Source of the DNA: Streptomyces sp. NRRL WC-3605
GTDB lineage: Bacteria > Actinomycetota > Actinomycetes > Streptomycetales > Streptomycetaceae
Length of the DNA: 64,000 nucleotides
NCBI RefSeq assembly: GCF_001509795.1
Contig: NZ_LLZN01000054.1
Span: 1-64,000 of the forward strand
Direction of reading: 5' to 3'
Each line of letters begins with the position of its first letter. Positions within the stretch are counted from its first letter, which is position 1. The translations under genes were made by a program, and so were the position numbers. Below the pieces are notes generated by a model that made no database searches, was not told the origin of the DNA, and was given only the letters and a program-made list of their open reading frames with translations. This document shows positions 8,443-17,248 of the stretch, piece after piece.

Positions 8443-9673
8443 GCGCGGACATGCTCTCTGCCGGGACGGCCGCGCGGGCGCGGACCGCCTTGATCTCGTC
8501 GGGCCTGCGCAGGACGCCGGAGACGGCGTGGATCTCGCGCAGCAGATAGGTGGTGTCGGGCTCGGCGGCGTCGTCGTCGCCGTCGGGGACGCGCCGGCCG
8601 CTCTCGACGGCGTCGAGGATCGTCACGGCGACGGCGAGCGCCCGGGCCCGGTCCGGGGCGGCGCCGAGTGCGAGGGCGGCGGCGTGGGCGCGCCGGCGCA
8701 GATCGTCGTCGAGGTGGCGGGAGAGCTGGAGCAGCGCGTCGCGGATGTAGGTCTCCCGGCGGATCAGCCGGATCTCCGGCGCGGCCCGCGGCACGAACGG
8801 CTCGTGCCGGCCGGCGACCGGCCGCAGCAGCCGGGCCAGCGGCCGCAGACCACGGCGCCGGCGCCGGACCAGCAGCCGCTCCTGGAGGTACTGGCCGGCG
8901 TGCGGGACGATCACGCCGACGGCGACCATGGTGGCGCCGATGCAGGCGGCGGACGGGGCGACGTTGGTGTTCAGCCAGTCCAGGTCGTGCCCGGTCCAGC
9001 GGGCGACGATGGCGGTGAACTTGGCCGCGCTGAACGCCAGGTTGGTGACATAGCCGACGCTCAGGAACCGCAGCCCCCAGCGCAGCCAGCCGTCCAGGCC
9101 CTCGGTGCGGATCCAGGTCCAGATCAGCCGGGCGGTGATGAGACAGGCCACCGTGTGCACGATCAGGTAGAGGAGGATCTCCTCGCGCATGAACGGGGTG
9201 GACGCGTAGTAGGTGTCCAGGTCCTCGATCTGCTCCACGGGGACGTCGGCGAGCGCGAACAGCACCCACAGCGCCACCACCACGGTCGCGTAGACGGAGA
9301 CCACCCAGCGGGTCGCGCGCCGGGTCCGCTCCCGGCGGTCGGTGTGGCCGCCGCCGCGCCAGTGCACCACCAGCAGCAGCCAGGACGCGGACAGCGCGGT
9401 GATCAGGGAGTACACCCAGGGCGCGGCGATGTTGGGGACGCCGACGACCCGGTTCGTCCAGGCGATGGTGCCGGGGGCCGCGAAGACGAACACCATGCAG
9501 GCGAGCAGCAGCAGACCGCCCACGGCACGCAGCAGCGGGTCGCGCCACAGCTTCACGATGCTGGGCAGCTTGATCGCCAGGGCCGCGCCGAGGACGAGGC
9601 CCGGGAGCCAGAAGGAGATGTACAGGCCGGAGAGGAACTCGACCGGTCCTTCCGCCAGTTGCGGGTCGTTCAC
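8435..9673 (-). CDS. MAB_1171c-family putative transporter (multi-pass membrane protein)
   Basis: 412 residues from the GTG at 9673. About seven hydrophobic segments fill the first 250 residues (FLSGLYISFWLPGLVLGAAL; VGGLLLLACMVFVFAA; VYSLITALSASWLLLVVHW; VVSVYATVVVALWVLFALA; others), followed by an Arg-rich cytoplasmic domain of helices without catalytic motifs. This is the layout of the actinobacterial MAB_1171c/DUF6545 proteins, which are usually coupled to an ImmA-like gene as here: its GTG overlaps the upstream stop (GTGA). Transport has never been shown from the sequence; a sensor or immunity role is equally possible. Confidence 0.72.
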   Translation of the reverse strand: MNDPQLAEGPVEFLSGLYISFWLPGLVLGAALAIKLPSIVKLWRDPLLRAVGGLLLLACMVFVFAAPGTIAWTNRVVGVPNIAAPWVYSLITALSASWLLLVVHWRGGGHTDRRERTRRATRWVVSVYATVVVALWVLFALADVPVEQIEDLDTYYASTPFMREEILLYLIVHTVACLITARLIWTWIRTEGLDGWLRWGLRFLSVGYVTNLAFSAAKFTAIVARWTGHDLDWLNTNVAPSAACIGATMVAVGVIVPHAGQYLQERLLVRRRRRGLRPLARLLRPVAGRHEPFVPRAAPEIRLIRRETYIRDALLQLSRHLDDDLRRRAHAAALALGAAPDRARALAVAVTILDAVESGRRVPDGDDDAAEPDTTYLLREIHAVSGVLRRPDEIKAVRARAAVPAESMSAHE

Positions 9674-10284
9674 CGCGTCCTGCCTCCGCGTCCGCGATAG
9701 CCGAGCGAGCGGTGCACCGGGTCGGCCGAGGCGCCCCGGCCCTCGCCGGACACCAGGGTCCGCACGGCGGCGGCCAGCCGGTGCCCGAAGTCGTCCGCCT
9801 CCGCCTCGTCGGTCTGCCGTGAGCCGTCGCGCGCGGCCACGGTGAGGGCGACGTCGTCCCAGCCGGGCCGGCCGGCGAGCGCGTGCGCGGCGGCGGTGCC
9901 GACGCCGTGGTGGTGATGCCGGTGCCCGGCGTGCAGGTGCCACAGCTCGTGGCCCAGTATCACCAGTTGCTGGATCGATTCGGCTCTCTCCTCGACGATG
10001 ACGAGGTCGAAGTCCTGGAACTCCACCCAGAGTCCGGTCACCTCGATCTCGTCGGGGAACCGCTCGAAGCGCAGTTCGACGGGCCGGCCGCCGCGCCGGG
10101 CGCTCATCCGCGCGCACAACGCCTGGCCCACCTCGCGCACGCCGGCCGGGGCGTGGGGCCCGGACCGCACGGCGGTACTCAGGTCGCGGACCAGGTCCCG
10201 CATGGCGACGGTGGTGTGGGCACGCCGCAGCCGTAGCGCCGAAGCGACCCGGGCCGCCGTCGTGCGCGCGCCCGCGATGTCCAT
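9670..10284 (-). CDS. ImmA/IrrE-like zinc metallopeptidase-type protein (toxin component-like)
   Basis: 204 residues. The key feature is the HExxH zinc motif in LGHELWHLHAGH, followed by a run of histidines (HRHHHHG) and a downstream acidic EAEADDFG that can supply the third ligand, as in ImmA/IrrE peptidases. The N-terminus (MRDLVRDLSTAVRSGP) is helical. Such proteins cleave or sense repressors in mobile elements and are often annotated 'toxin-antitoxin system, toxin component' in Streptomyces. Here no XRE repressor gene lies beside it; instead it is first in an operon with a multi-pass membrane protein (GTGA overlap) and a flavoenzyme. Confidence 0.72.
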   Translation of the reverse strand: MDIAGARTTAARVASALRLRRAHTTVAMRDLVRDLSTAVRSGPHAPAGVREVGQALCARMSARRGGRPVELRFERFPDEIEVTGLWVEFQDFDLVIVEERAESIQQLVILGHELWHLHAGHRHHHHGVGTAAAHALAGRPGWDDVALTVAARDGSRQTDEAEADDFGHRLAAAVRTLVSGEGRGASADPVHRSLGYRGRGGRTR

Positions 10285-10415
10285 CGCACCCCCTGTTCCC
10301 CCCGCCGCCTCGACGGGCTGTTCGAGCCTACGCGGCCCCCGGTGTCCCCGTCATGCGGTCCGGCGACCGTCGTTCAACGGCGAACGACCGCCGCGCCGGG
10401 ATCATCCCTCGGGCA

Positions 10416-10444
10416 TTGACGGGCAAACGCTTGCACCCTACGGT
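10416..10444 (+). promoter_or_regulatory. Promoter of the GH51 gene with LacI-type operator
   Basis: TTGACG (10416-10421) and TACGGT (10439-10444) are separated by 17 bases, a good fit to the principal sigma factor of Streptomyces. The spacer contains GCAAACGCTTGC (10423-10434), an almost perfect palindrome with the central CG typical of LacI-family operators, so a bound repressor would block the promoter. Confidence 0.6.
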
Positions 10445-10466
10445 CCCGTCCGAAGTCACGCACACA

Positions 10467-10482
10467 GTCCGGTATTTCGTAC
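10467..10482 (+). promoter_or_regulatory. Putative IclR-type operator (box 4)
   Basis: GTCCGGTATTTCGTAC matches the box GTTCGGTATTTCGGAC upstream of the U32-like gene in 14 of 16 positions. It lies downstream of the predicted transcription start and 60 bases before the arabinofuranosidase start codon. Confidence 0.5.
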
Positions 10483-10542
10483 AGACGGCAGCCCGTCCGC
10501 GCGCGAGAGGTGCCCATGCCGTCCCGCATCCGAAAGGCGCCC

Positions 10543-12051
10543 ATGCCCACCGCCCGCTTCACCCTCGACCCCGCCTTCACCGTCGGCGACGTCGACCCCC
10601 GGCTCTTCGGGTCCTTCGTCGAGCACCTCGGCCGCTGTGTGTACACCGGCGTCTTCGAGCCGGACCACCCCGCCGCCGACGAGCGGGGGCTGCGCCGGGA
10701 CGTCCTCGATCTCGTCCGGGAACTCGGCGTCACCGTGGTCCGCTACCCCGGCGGCAACTTCGTCTCCGGCTACCGCTGGGAGGACTCCGTGGGCCCGGCG
10801 CACGAGCGCCCCCGCCGCCTCGACCTGGCCTGGCACTCCACCGAGACGAACCGTTTCGGCCTCTCCGAGTACCTGGACTTCCTGCGCAAGACGGACGCCG
10901 CGCCCATGATGGCCGTCAACCTCGGCACGCGCGGCGTCACCGAGGCGCTTCAGCTCCAGGAGTACGCCAACCATCCCGCGGGCACGGCCCTGTCCGACCT
11001 GCGGGTCGCGCACGGCGACAAGAACCCCTTCGGCATCCGGCTGTGGTGCCTCGGCAACGAGATGGACGGCCCCTGGCAGACCGGGCACAAGACGGCCCGC
11101 GAGTACGGCCGGATCGCGGCGGAGACGGCCCGCGCCATGCGCCAGTTCGACCCCGGCACCGAACTCGTCGTCTGCGGCTCCTCCAGCCGCTCCATGCCGA
11201 CCTTCGCCGCGTGGGAGGCGACCGTCCTGGAGGAGACGTACGAACTGGTCGACCACATCTCGCTGCACGCCTACTACTGGCCCGAGGACGGCGACGTCGA
11301 CTCCTTCCTCGCCTCCGCCGTCGACATGGAGTCCTTCATCGAGGACGTCGTCGCCACCGCCGACCACGTGGGCGCGCGGCTGAAGTCGACGAAGCGGATC
11401 ACGCTGTCCTTCGACGAGTGGAACGTCTGGTACCTGCCCGAGTGGGAGGCCCGCGCGAAGACCCTCCAGCAGGCGGACTGGCCCGAGGCCCCGCGCCTGC
11501 TGGAGGACTGCTACAGCGTCACGGACGCGGTGGTCTTCGGCTCGCTGCTCATCGCCCTGCTGCGGCACGCCGACCGGGTCGCCGTCGCCTGCCTCGCGCA
11601 GCTCGTGAACGTGATCGCGCCGATCATGACCGAGCCCGGCGGCCCGGCGTGGCGCCAGACGACGTTCTTCCCCTTCGCGCAGGCCGCGCGGTACGGCCGC
11701 GGCCGGGTCCTGGACGTCCGTGTGGACGGGCCGACGTACGCGACCCGCAAGTACGGCGAGGCCGATCTGCTGCACGCCACCGCGGTCCGCGCGGAGGACG
11801 GCTCGGTCACCGTCTTCGCGGTCAACCGGGGCCGGACCGAGCCGCTTCCGCTGGAGGTGGCCCTGTACGGCCTCGACGTGACCCGGGTGGTGGAGCACAG
11901 CGCCCTCGCGGACGCGGACCCGGACGCCCGCAACACCCTGGACGACCCCGAGCGGGTCCTGCCGCATCCCGTCGAGGGAGCGGCGGTGCGGGACGGCCGG
12001 CTCACGGCGGTGCTGGAACCGCTCTCCTGGAACGTGATCCGGCTGGCCTGA
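10543..12051 (+). CDS. Alpha-L-arabinofuranosidase, GH51
   Basis: 502 residues from the ATG at 10543 (GAAAGG just upstream); an in-frame GTG at 10510 would add 11 residues. The TIM barrel carries the two clan GH-A glutamates: acid/base Glu173 in LWCLGNEMDG and nucleophile Glu292 in LSFDEWNVWY. A beta-sandwich follows to the C-terminus. No signal peptide is seen, so the enzyme is probably cytoplasmic and acts on imported arabino-oligosaccharides, releasing L-arabinose. Its promoter has both a LacI-type palindrome and the IclR-like box, tying it to the sugar-acid genes at 24-27 kb. No partner gene is co-transcribed. Confidence 0.93.
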   Translation: MPTARFTLDPAFTVGDVDPRLFGSFVEHLGRCVYTGVFEPDHPAADERGLRRDVLDLVRELGVTVVRYPGGNFVSGYRWEDSVGPAHERPRRLDLAWHSTETNRFGLSEYLDFLRKTDAAPMMAVNLGTRGVTEALQLQEYANHPAGTALSDLRVAHGDKNPFGIRLWCLGNEMDGPWQTGHKTAREYGRIAAETARAMRQFDPGTELVVCGSSSRSMPTFAAWEATVLEETYELVDHISLHAYYWPEDGDVDSFLASAVDMESFIEDVVATADHVGARLKSTKRITLSFDEWNVWYLPEWEARAKTLQQADWPEAPRLLEDCYSVTDAVVFGSLLIALLRHADRVAVACLAQLVNVIAPIMTEPGGPAWRQTTFFPFAQAARYGRGRVLDVRVDGPTYATRKYGEADLLHATAVRAEDGSVTVFAVNRGRTEPLPLEVALYGLDVTRVVEHSALADADPDARNTLDDPERVLPHPVEGAAVRDGRLTAVLEPLSWNVIRLA

Positions 12052-12260
12052 GCCGGGCCGGTGGCGACGGCTGCACACTACAGTCGATTTACCTTCAACT
12101 ACCATGTAAATGGCCGGAGTTGGCCCCTGCGGAGGGCGCTTTCCGCCCCCTACGATGCGAACGCCCTCCGCCTTCACAGAAACCCCACCCTTTCTTCAAA
12201 GGTTCAACCAGGGTGGGCCGGGCCGGGGGCGCAGCCACCCCCCATCCCGAGGAGAGATCC

Positions 12261-12920
12261 ATGGCACGTGGACTCCTGAGACTGCTGCTGAGCGGAGGCG
12301 CGCTGACCGCCCTGCTCACGGCGGCCCTCCCCGCCCACGCGGACCCGGCGTTCGAGGACCCGCCGCCGGACAAGATCGTCATCAAGGTCGCCACCGTGAA
12401 CGGCTCCGGCTGTCCCCAGGGCACCACGGCGGTCGCCGTGTCCGAGGACAACACGGCCTTCACCGTGACCTACAGCGACTACCTCGCCCAGGTCGGCGGC
12501 AACTCCGACCCGACGGCGTTCCGCAAGAACTGCCAGCTCAGCCTGGTCGTGCACGTCCCCGGCGGGTTCACGTACGCCATCGCCAGCGCCGACTACCGGG
12601 GCTTCGCCGCCCTCCAGCCCGGCGCCAACGCCATGCAGCGGGCCTCGTACTACTTCCAGGGCTCCCCGAGCACCCAGTTCCGCAACCACCCCTTCAACGG
12701 CCCGCTCAACGACAACTGGCAGGCCACCGACGAGACCGACTGGGCCCAACTGGTCTGGGCGCCCTGCGGAGTCCAGCGCAACTTCAACATCAACACCGAG
12801 CTGCGCGTCAACCTCGGCTCGTCCTCCCCGAGCAAGGTCAGCTTCATGACCATGGACTCGACCGACGGCGACATCAGCACGGTCTACCACCTGGCCTGGA
12901 AGGAGTGCCCGGAGAAATAG
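12261..12920 (+). CDS. Secreted DUF4360 protein
   Basis: 219 residues. A Sec signal peptide (basic MARGLLR, hydrophobic LLLSGGALTALLTAALP, cleavage after AHA near residue 28) precedes a beta-rich domain starting IKVATVNGSGCPQGTTAVAV, the signature of DUF4360. Four cysteines in the mature part (in GSGCPQ, KNCQLS, APCGVQ and KECPEK) probably form disulfides. The start is fixed by GAGGAGAG upstream. Function is unknown; the family is common among actinobacterial secreted proteins and fungal extracellular proteins. It stands alone, with a strong terminator hairpin after it. Confidence 0.85.
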   Translation: MARGLLRLLLSGGALTALLTAALPAHADPAFEDPPPDKIVIKVATVNGSGCPQGTTAVAVSEDNTAFTVTYSDYLAQVGGNSDPTAFRKNCQLSLVVHVPGGFTYAIASADYRGFAALQPGANAMQRASYYFQGSPSTQFRNHPFNGPLNDNWQATDETDWAQLVWAPCGVQRNFNINTELRVNLGSSSPSKVSFMTMDSTDGDISTVYHLAWKECPEK

Positions 12921-12941
12921 CCCTCGCCCCGCGGTGACACG

Positions 12942-12974
12942 GCCGGCCCCGGGACCTCCCGCCGGGGCCGGCCC
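12942..12974. terminator. Bidirectional terminator hairpin
   Basis: GGCCGGCCCCGG (12942-12953) pairs perfectly with CCGGGGCCGGCC (12963-12974) around a nine-base loop. It sits between the convergent DUF4360 and kinase genes. Confidence 0.75.
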
Positions 12975-15900
12975 TCACGCGGACGGCCGCTTCCCCGCGC
13001 CACCGCCGGCGGGCCGCCGGACGTCCAGCTCCCAGTCGATCTCCCACAGCCGCACGACCCGGTCGGCACCCCCGGAGAAGGCGAAACGCCCGTCGGCGCT
13101 CAGGACAGCCGCGGCGACCTCTCCCGTGTGTCCTCGGAGGGTGTGCAGGCAGGTGCCGTCGGTCACGTCCCACAACCGCACGGTGCCGTCCCAGCTCCCC
13201 GAGAGCGCGAAACGGCCGTCGGTGCTCCAGCACACCGCGTAGACCGCCCCCGTGTGGCCGGCGAAGGAACGTACCCGGTGGCCCGAGGGCAGAGCCCACA
13301 GCCGCATGACGTGATCCGCGCTGCCGGTGAGCACGAACCCGCCGTCCGCGCTGAGCGCCGCCGTCCCCAGCGAGGAGGGTGTCTCCAGCATGTGCACGGG
13401 GTGACCCGTCTCCACGTCCCAGACCCGCACGGTGTTGCCCCGGCCCAGGGTCAGTGCGAGCCGTCCGTCGGCGCTCAGCCCGCCGGGACCGCCGCTCACC
13501 TTCCCCTCGAGGACGTGCAGGACGCGCCCGGTCTCCAGCTCCCACACGGCCGTCGTCGCGGCGTCCCCGCCTCCCCGGCCGACGAGGGCCAGCCGGTCCC
13601 CCGCCCCCATCGCCACCGCGCCGACGACGCCCCGGGGTGTCTCCAGACGGCGCACGATCCGGCCGCTCCGCGCCTCGCGCAGGTGCACGGCGCCGTCGTC
13701 GGTCCGGATGAGCGCCAGCCGGCCGTCGGCGCTGAGACAACTCGAGTCGAGCCCGTTGGGGCCCTCGAACACCCGCAGACAGCGGCCGGTCGACGCCTCC
13801 CAGAGCCGGACGGTGCCGTCCCAGCCGCCCGACAGCACCAGCCGCCCGTCGGCGCTCGGCGACACGGAGTGCACGCGGTCGGTGTGCCCCTCCAGCGCCC
13901 TCGACTGCCAGACCGCCCGGACTCCCACCCGCACCGAGGACAGCGCGAGGGCGTGCCAGGCGTCCAGCGCCCGCGGGTGGCGCTCGTGACGCGGGGAGGA
14001 CCTGGCCTTCTCCACCCGCCGGCGCGCCGCGGCCCAGCGCCCCTCGGCGAGGTGCCGCTCGGCGGAGTCGAGCAGCCGCTCCACGCGCAGGTCCAGCTGG
14101 GCCAGTTCGGCGTGCGAGCGGGGCCGGCTCGGCCGGAGCGGGGCGACATGGCGGTCTTCCCCCCGTACCCGCCACACCCACACGTCGCCGTTCTCGCCGG
14201 CGGACAGCACCCGGCGGCCGTCCGCGCTGACGGCGACCGCGTGCACGGCACCGGTGTGCCGGCCGAACGTGCGCAGACACCGGCCGGTCGCCAGGTCCCA
14301 CAGCCGTACGGTGGTGTCCCGCCCCCCGGAGACGACCGTACGGCCGTCGGCGCTCAGCCGGACCGCGTACACCGAGTCCGTGTGCCCGGTCAGGACGCGA
14401 TGGCAGCGGCCCGTGGAGACGTCCCACACCCGGATGGTGCCGTCGTCGGAACCCGAGACGGCCACAGTGCCGTCGTCGCTCATGCACACCGCACCGACGG
14501 ACCGGCCGTGGCCTTCGAAGGTGCGCAGGCAGCCGCCGCTCGCCACGTCCCAGAGCCCCAGCACACCGTCCAGTCTCGCGGACAGCACCGCCCGCCCGTC
14601 AGCGCTCGGCCAGACGGGATGGACGTCGAGCGTGAACGGCTCGAGGGGCTCGCCGAGAACGCACCAGCGGCCTTCCGAGTCCTCCAGGCGCACCATCGGG
14701 CCGCCGGTCCCGAACACGATCATCCGGTCCTCGGCGCTCAGCCGTACGGCGTGCACATACGTGTCGCTCACGTGCTCCCGGACGCATGCGCCCGTCTCGG
14801 TGTCCCACAGGCGCACCGTGTGATGCCGGCCGTCGTACACCTGCTCCATCCCCGCCGTGAGGATCAGCGTTCCGTCGTCGCCGAGGCAGAGCGAGAACAC
14901 GTGGCTGCGGTGCGCGGGGAACATCTGGAGGGGCTCGCCGCTCTCCACGTCCCACAGCCGGACCAGTCCCTCCTCGTCCCCGGTCGCCGCCAGGCGCCCG
15001 TCCGCACTCAGATCACCGGTGGCCGTCCCGGAGTGACCGAACCTGTGCAGCGGGCCGGCTGCCGCCAGGCCGTCGGAGCGGGCGTGCTCCAGTGCCGCCC
15101 GCACCTCCGCGTTCTCCGGCTCGTCCCGTGCCGCCGCCTCCAGCAGGGGCAGCGCCTCCTCCAGGGAGCCGCGTTCCAGGTGCACCTCGCCGAGCAGGTG
15201 CCGCTTCGCCCGGGCGACGGCCTCCGAGGGGGCGGGCACGCTCTCGACGGCGTGCACGAGCGCGTCGTCGGTCAGCCGTCCCGCCCGCCACTGCAGCAGA
15301 CCGAAGTCGTACAAGGCCTCCAGGTGCCGCGGGTCCGTCGCGAGGGCCTCGGTGAACGCCGCCTCGGCCTCCTCGAACCGGCCGAGGTCGACCAGCGACA
15401 GCCCGCGGTTGTTCAGCTCGTCGGCCCGCGGCCGCACGGCTCCGGGAGCCGGACGCGGATGGGAACGGCCCACCTGCGAGGCGTGGACGGCGAGGAGCCG
15501 TGCGGTGATCTCGGCCATGTCGCGCGGCCGTTCGGCGGGATCCTCGCGCAGACAGTCCGCCAGCACCTCGGCCAGCGGCTCCGGCATCGCGAGCGGACCA
15601 CCGGACGCACGGCCCCGGCGGCGGAGATCCGCGAGCGCCGCCGCGGCCGACGGGCCCGCGAACCAGGTGACCTCGCCGAGGAACATCTCCAGCACCGTGA
15701 CCGCGAAGCTCCACACGTCGCTGCGCCGGTCCAGCTGCCGGCCCGCCAGCTGCTCGGGGGAGGCGTACGCGGGGGTCATGCCGCCCACGGTGACCAGGAC
15801 GGTGGTGTCGGGCGGCGCTCCCGGCCCGGTCGCGCCGCTGCGCCCCCGCGCCGTCCGCGCCAGGCCGAAGTCGGTGACGCGTGCCGTGCCCCCGGAGTCC

Positions 15901-16487
15901 AGGACGATGTTCGCCGGTTTGACGTCCTGGTGGACCACGCCGCGTTCGTGCGCGTGCCGCAGGCCCCAGGCCGTCTGGATCGCGATGTCGAGCACCCGTC
16001 CCAGCACCCTGCGCGAGCCGCCGCGGTACAGCCTGCCGCCGTCGATCCAGTCGCGCAGGCTGCCGCCGTCCAGGTACTCGGCGAAGACACGGGGGACGCC
16101 GCCCAGGGTGCGCACGTAGTGGCAGGTGCAGACGTGCGGGTGCAGCCCCAGGGAGACCCAGGTCTCGGCCTCCCGGACGAAGCTCTCGCGGTCGTCCGGG
16201 TGCGCGAGCACGTCCGCGAGGGGCGTCTTGACGGCGAGGTCGGTGTTCCAGGCCAGATGCCGGACCCGGTGGACCACCCCCGTCATCCCCTGCCCGAGGA
16301 CGTCCCCCACCCGGTACAGACCGGCGACGGTGTCGCCCGGGGACCACACGGCGCCGGTGGTGTCCGCCGATCCGCCGGGTGATCCGCCCGCCCCTTCGGC
16401 CGGGAGGGACGCCGGCACCGTCGCACGGGGGTCGGGACGCCCGCCCGGGGCGCGCCCCGCCGCGTCACTCGTCCGTCTGCGCCACAT
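12975..16487 (-). CDS. Serine/threonine protein kinase with TPR and 14 WD40 repeats
   Basis: 1170 residues. A 50-residue Gly/Pro leader is followed by a kinase domain: glycine loop LGQGMTG (about 64-70), Lys87 in LAVKTP, catalytic loop VVHQDVKPAN with Asp188, and Asp206 of TDFG. HQD replaces the usual HRD, so the catalytic Asp is kept but the Arg is lost. Next come TPR-like helices (RADELNNRGLSLVDLGRFEEA), then seven WD repeats, a helical linker around VERLLDSAERHLAEGRW, and seven more WD repeats, predicting two seven-bladed propellers. No membrane segment is seen. The start overlaps the upstream DUF7019-like gene by 23 bases. Likely a large cytosolic signalling scaffold. Confidence 0.9.
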   Translation of the reverse strand: MWRRRTSDAAGRAPGGRPDPRATVPASLPAEGAGGSPGGSADTTGAVWSPGDTVAGLYRVGDVLGQGMTGVVHRVRHLAWNTDLAVKTPLADVLAHPDDRESFVREAETWVSLGLHPHVCTCHYVRTLGGVPRVFAEYLDGGSLRDWIDGGRLYRGGSRRVLGRVLDIAIQTAWGLRHAHERGVVHQDVKPANIVLDSGGTARVTDFGLARTARGRSGATGPGAPPDTTVLVTVGGMTPAYASPEQLAGRQLDRRSDVWSFAVTVLEMFLGEVTWFAGPSAAAALADLRRRGRASGGPLAMPEPLAEVLADCLREDPAERPRDMAEITARLLAVHASQVGRSHPRPAPGAVRPRADELNNRGLSLVDLGRFEEAEAAFTEALATDPRHLEALYDFGLLQWRAGRLTDDALVHAVESVPAPSEAVARAKRHLLGEVHLERGSLEEALPLLEAAARDEPENAEVRAALEHARSDGLAAAGPLHRFGHSGTATGDLSADGRLAATGDEEGLVRLWDVESGEPLQMFPAHRSHVFSLCLGDDGTLILTAGMEQVYDGRHHTVRLWDTETGACVREHVSDTYVHAVRLSAEDRMIVFGTGGPMVRLEDSEGRWCVLGEPLEPFTLDVHPVWPSADGRAVLSARLDGVLGLWDVASGGCLRTFEGHGRSVGAVCMSDDGTVAVSGSDDGTIRVWDVSTGRCHRVLTGHTDSVYAVRLSADGRTVVSGGRDTTVRLWDLATGRCLRTFGRHTGAVHAVAVSADGRRVLSAGENGDVWVWRVRGEDRHVAPLRPSRPRSHAELAQLDLRVERLLDSAERHLAEGRWAAARRRVEKARSSPRHERHPRALDAWHALALSSVRVGVRAVWQSRALEGHTDRVHSVSPSADGRLVLSGGWDGTVRLWEASTGRCLRVFEGPNGLDSSCLSADGRLALIRTDDGAVHLREARSGRIVRRLETPRGVVGAVAMGAGDRLALVGRGGGDAATTAVWELETGRVLHVLEGKVSGGPGGLSADGRLALTLGRGNTVRVWDVETGHPVHMLETPSSLGTAALSADGGFVLTGSADHVMRLWALPSGHRVRSFAGHTGAVYAVCWSTDGRFALSGSWDGTVRLWDVTDGTCLHTLRGHTGEVAAAVLSADGRFAFSGGADRVVRLWEIDWELDVRRPAGGGAGKRPSA

Positions 16488-17130
16488 AGAGCGGTGTGCC
16501 CACGACGACGTTCAGCTCCTGTCCCTGATCATCGGTGATCACCCCCGACAGCAGCCGGCGTGCGAGGAACTCGGAGGGCTCGCCCGGCCCGCGCAGGGCC
16601 CGGTCGAGCCGTGCGACCTCGCGCAGCGTCCCCTCCTTGCTCCGGGCCGACTCGCCACGAGGAGGGCCCGCGGGGGCCGTCACCGGCCGGTCGGCGGCGC
16701 CCTCCTGCAGCAGCCGGAACAGGGACGGGAGCATCGAGTGACCCATGAGGCCGGACTCCGGAGGCACGCGCCGCCCGAAGAGGTGGTGCGCCGAGCCGAT
16801 GAGGGCGACGACCGTCCCGGCCTCCCGGCCCATCATGAGGAGCGGCCCGTCGGGAGCCGGGCCGAACCCGGACATCCGCAGCTCGCACTCCCCGCGGAAC
16901 CAGGCGGAGGGCTCGGACATCCAGGAGATGTCGTGGTCGCGGTCGAGGTACGCCTCGACGATGTCGAGCCGGCCGTACAGGCCCGTATCGGCGGGGCCCT
17001 TCTGGACCGTCAGGCCGACGACCTGCAGATCGACCTTCAGCTCGGTCGCGAGACCGGACAGCAGCCTGGGCGGGATCTGCCCGAACAGCATGTCCACCTT
17101 CGCCTCGGACACGTAGTTGTAGTAGCGCAC
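16465..17130 (-). CDS. DUF7019 (SAVMC3_10250)-like protein coupled to the kinase
   Basis: 221 residues. It begins MRYYNYVSEAKVDMLFGQIP, a start I associate with the streptomycete family named DUF7019/SAVMC3_10250. The rest is mixed alpha/beta with no recognised catalytic motif; LLMMGREAGTVVALIGSAHHLFG is a likely core strand-helix. It ends inside the start of the WD40 kinase gene (23-base overlap), so the two products are made together and probably work together. Family members often sit beside signalling or conflict-type genes in multicellular actinobacteria, which is context rather than function. Assignment from memory, not searched. Confidence 0.6.
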   Translation of the reverse strand: MRYYNYVSEAKVDMLFGQIPPRLLSGLATELKVDLQVVGLTVQKGPADTGLYGRLDIVEAYLDRDHDISWMSEPSAWFRGECELRMSGFGPAPDGPLLMMGREAGTVVALIGSAHHLFGRRVPPESGLMGHSMLPSLFRLLQEGAADRPVTAPAGPPRGESARSKEGTLREVARLDRALRGPGEPSEFLARRLLSGVITDDQGQELNVVVGTPLYVAQTDE

Positions 17131-17248
17131 GATCCCCCCGGTCGTCGTCCTGTCCCACTCGGTCTCACGGCATGACCGCCGTGAGCAGGGTAACCAGGGA
17201 TCGCGGGCGAACGTGCACCATCGTGCGGGGAGTTGAAGCGGGCGGCCG

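Noticed and set aside
13128..16382. Long plus-strand frame opposite the WD40 kinase
   Set aside because: It lacks recognisable domains and mirrors the reverse strand of the kinase repeats; a strong GC codon bias creates such long shadows.
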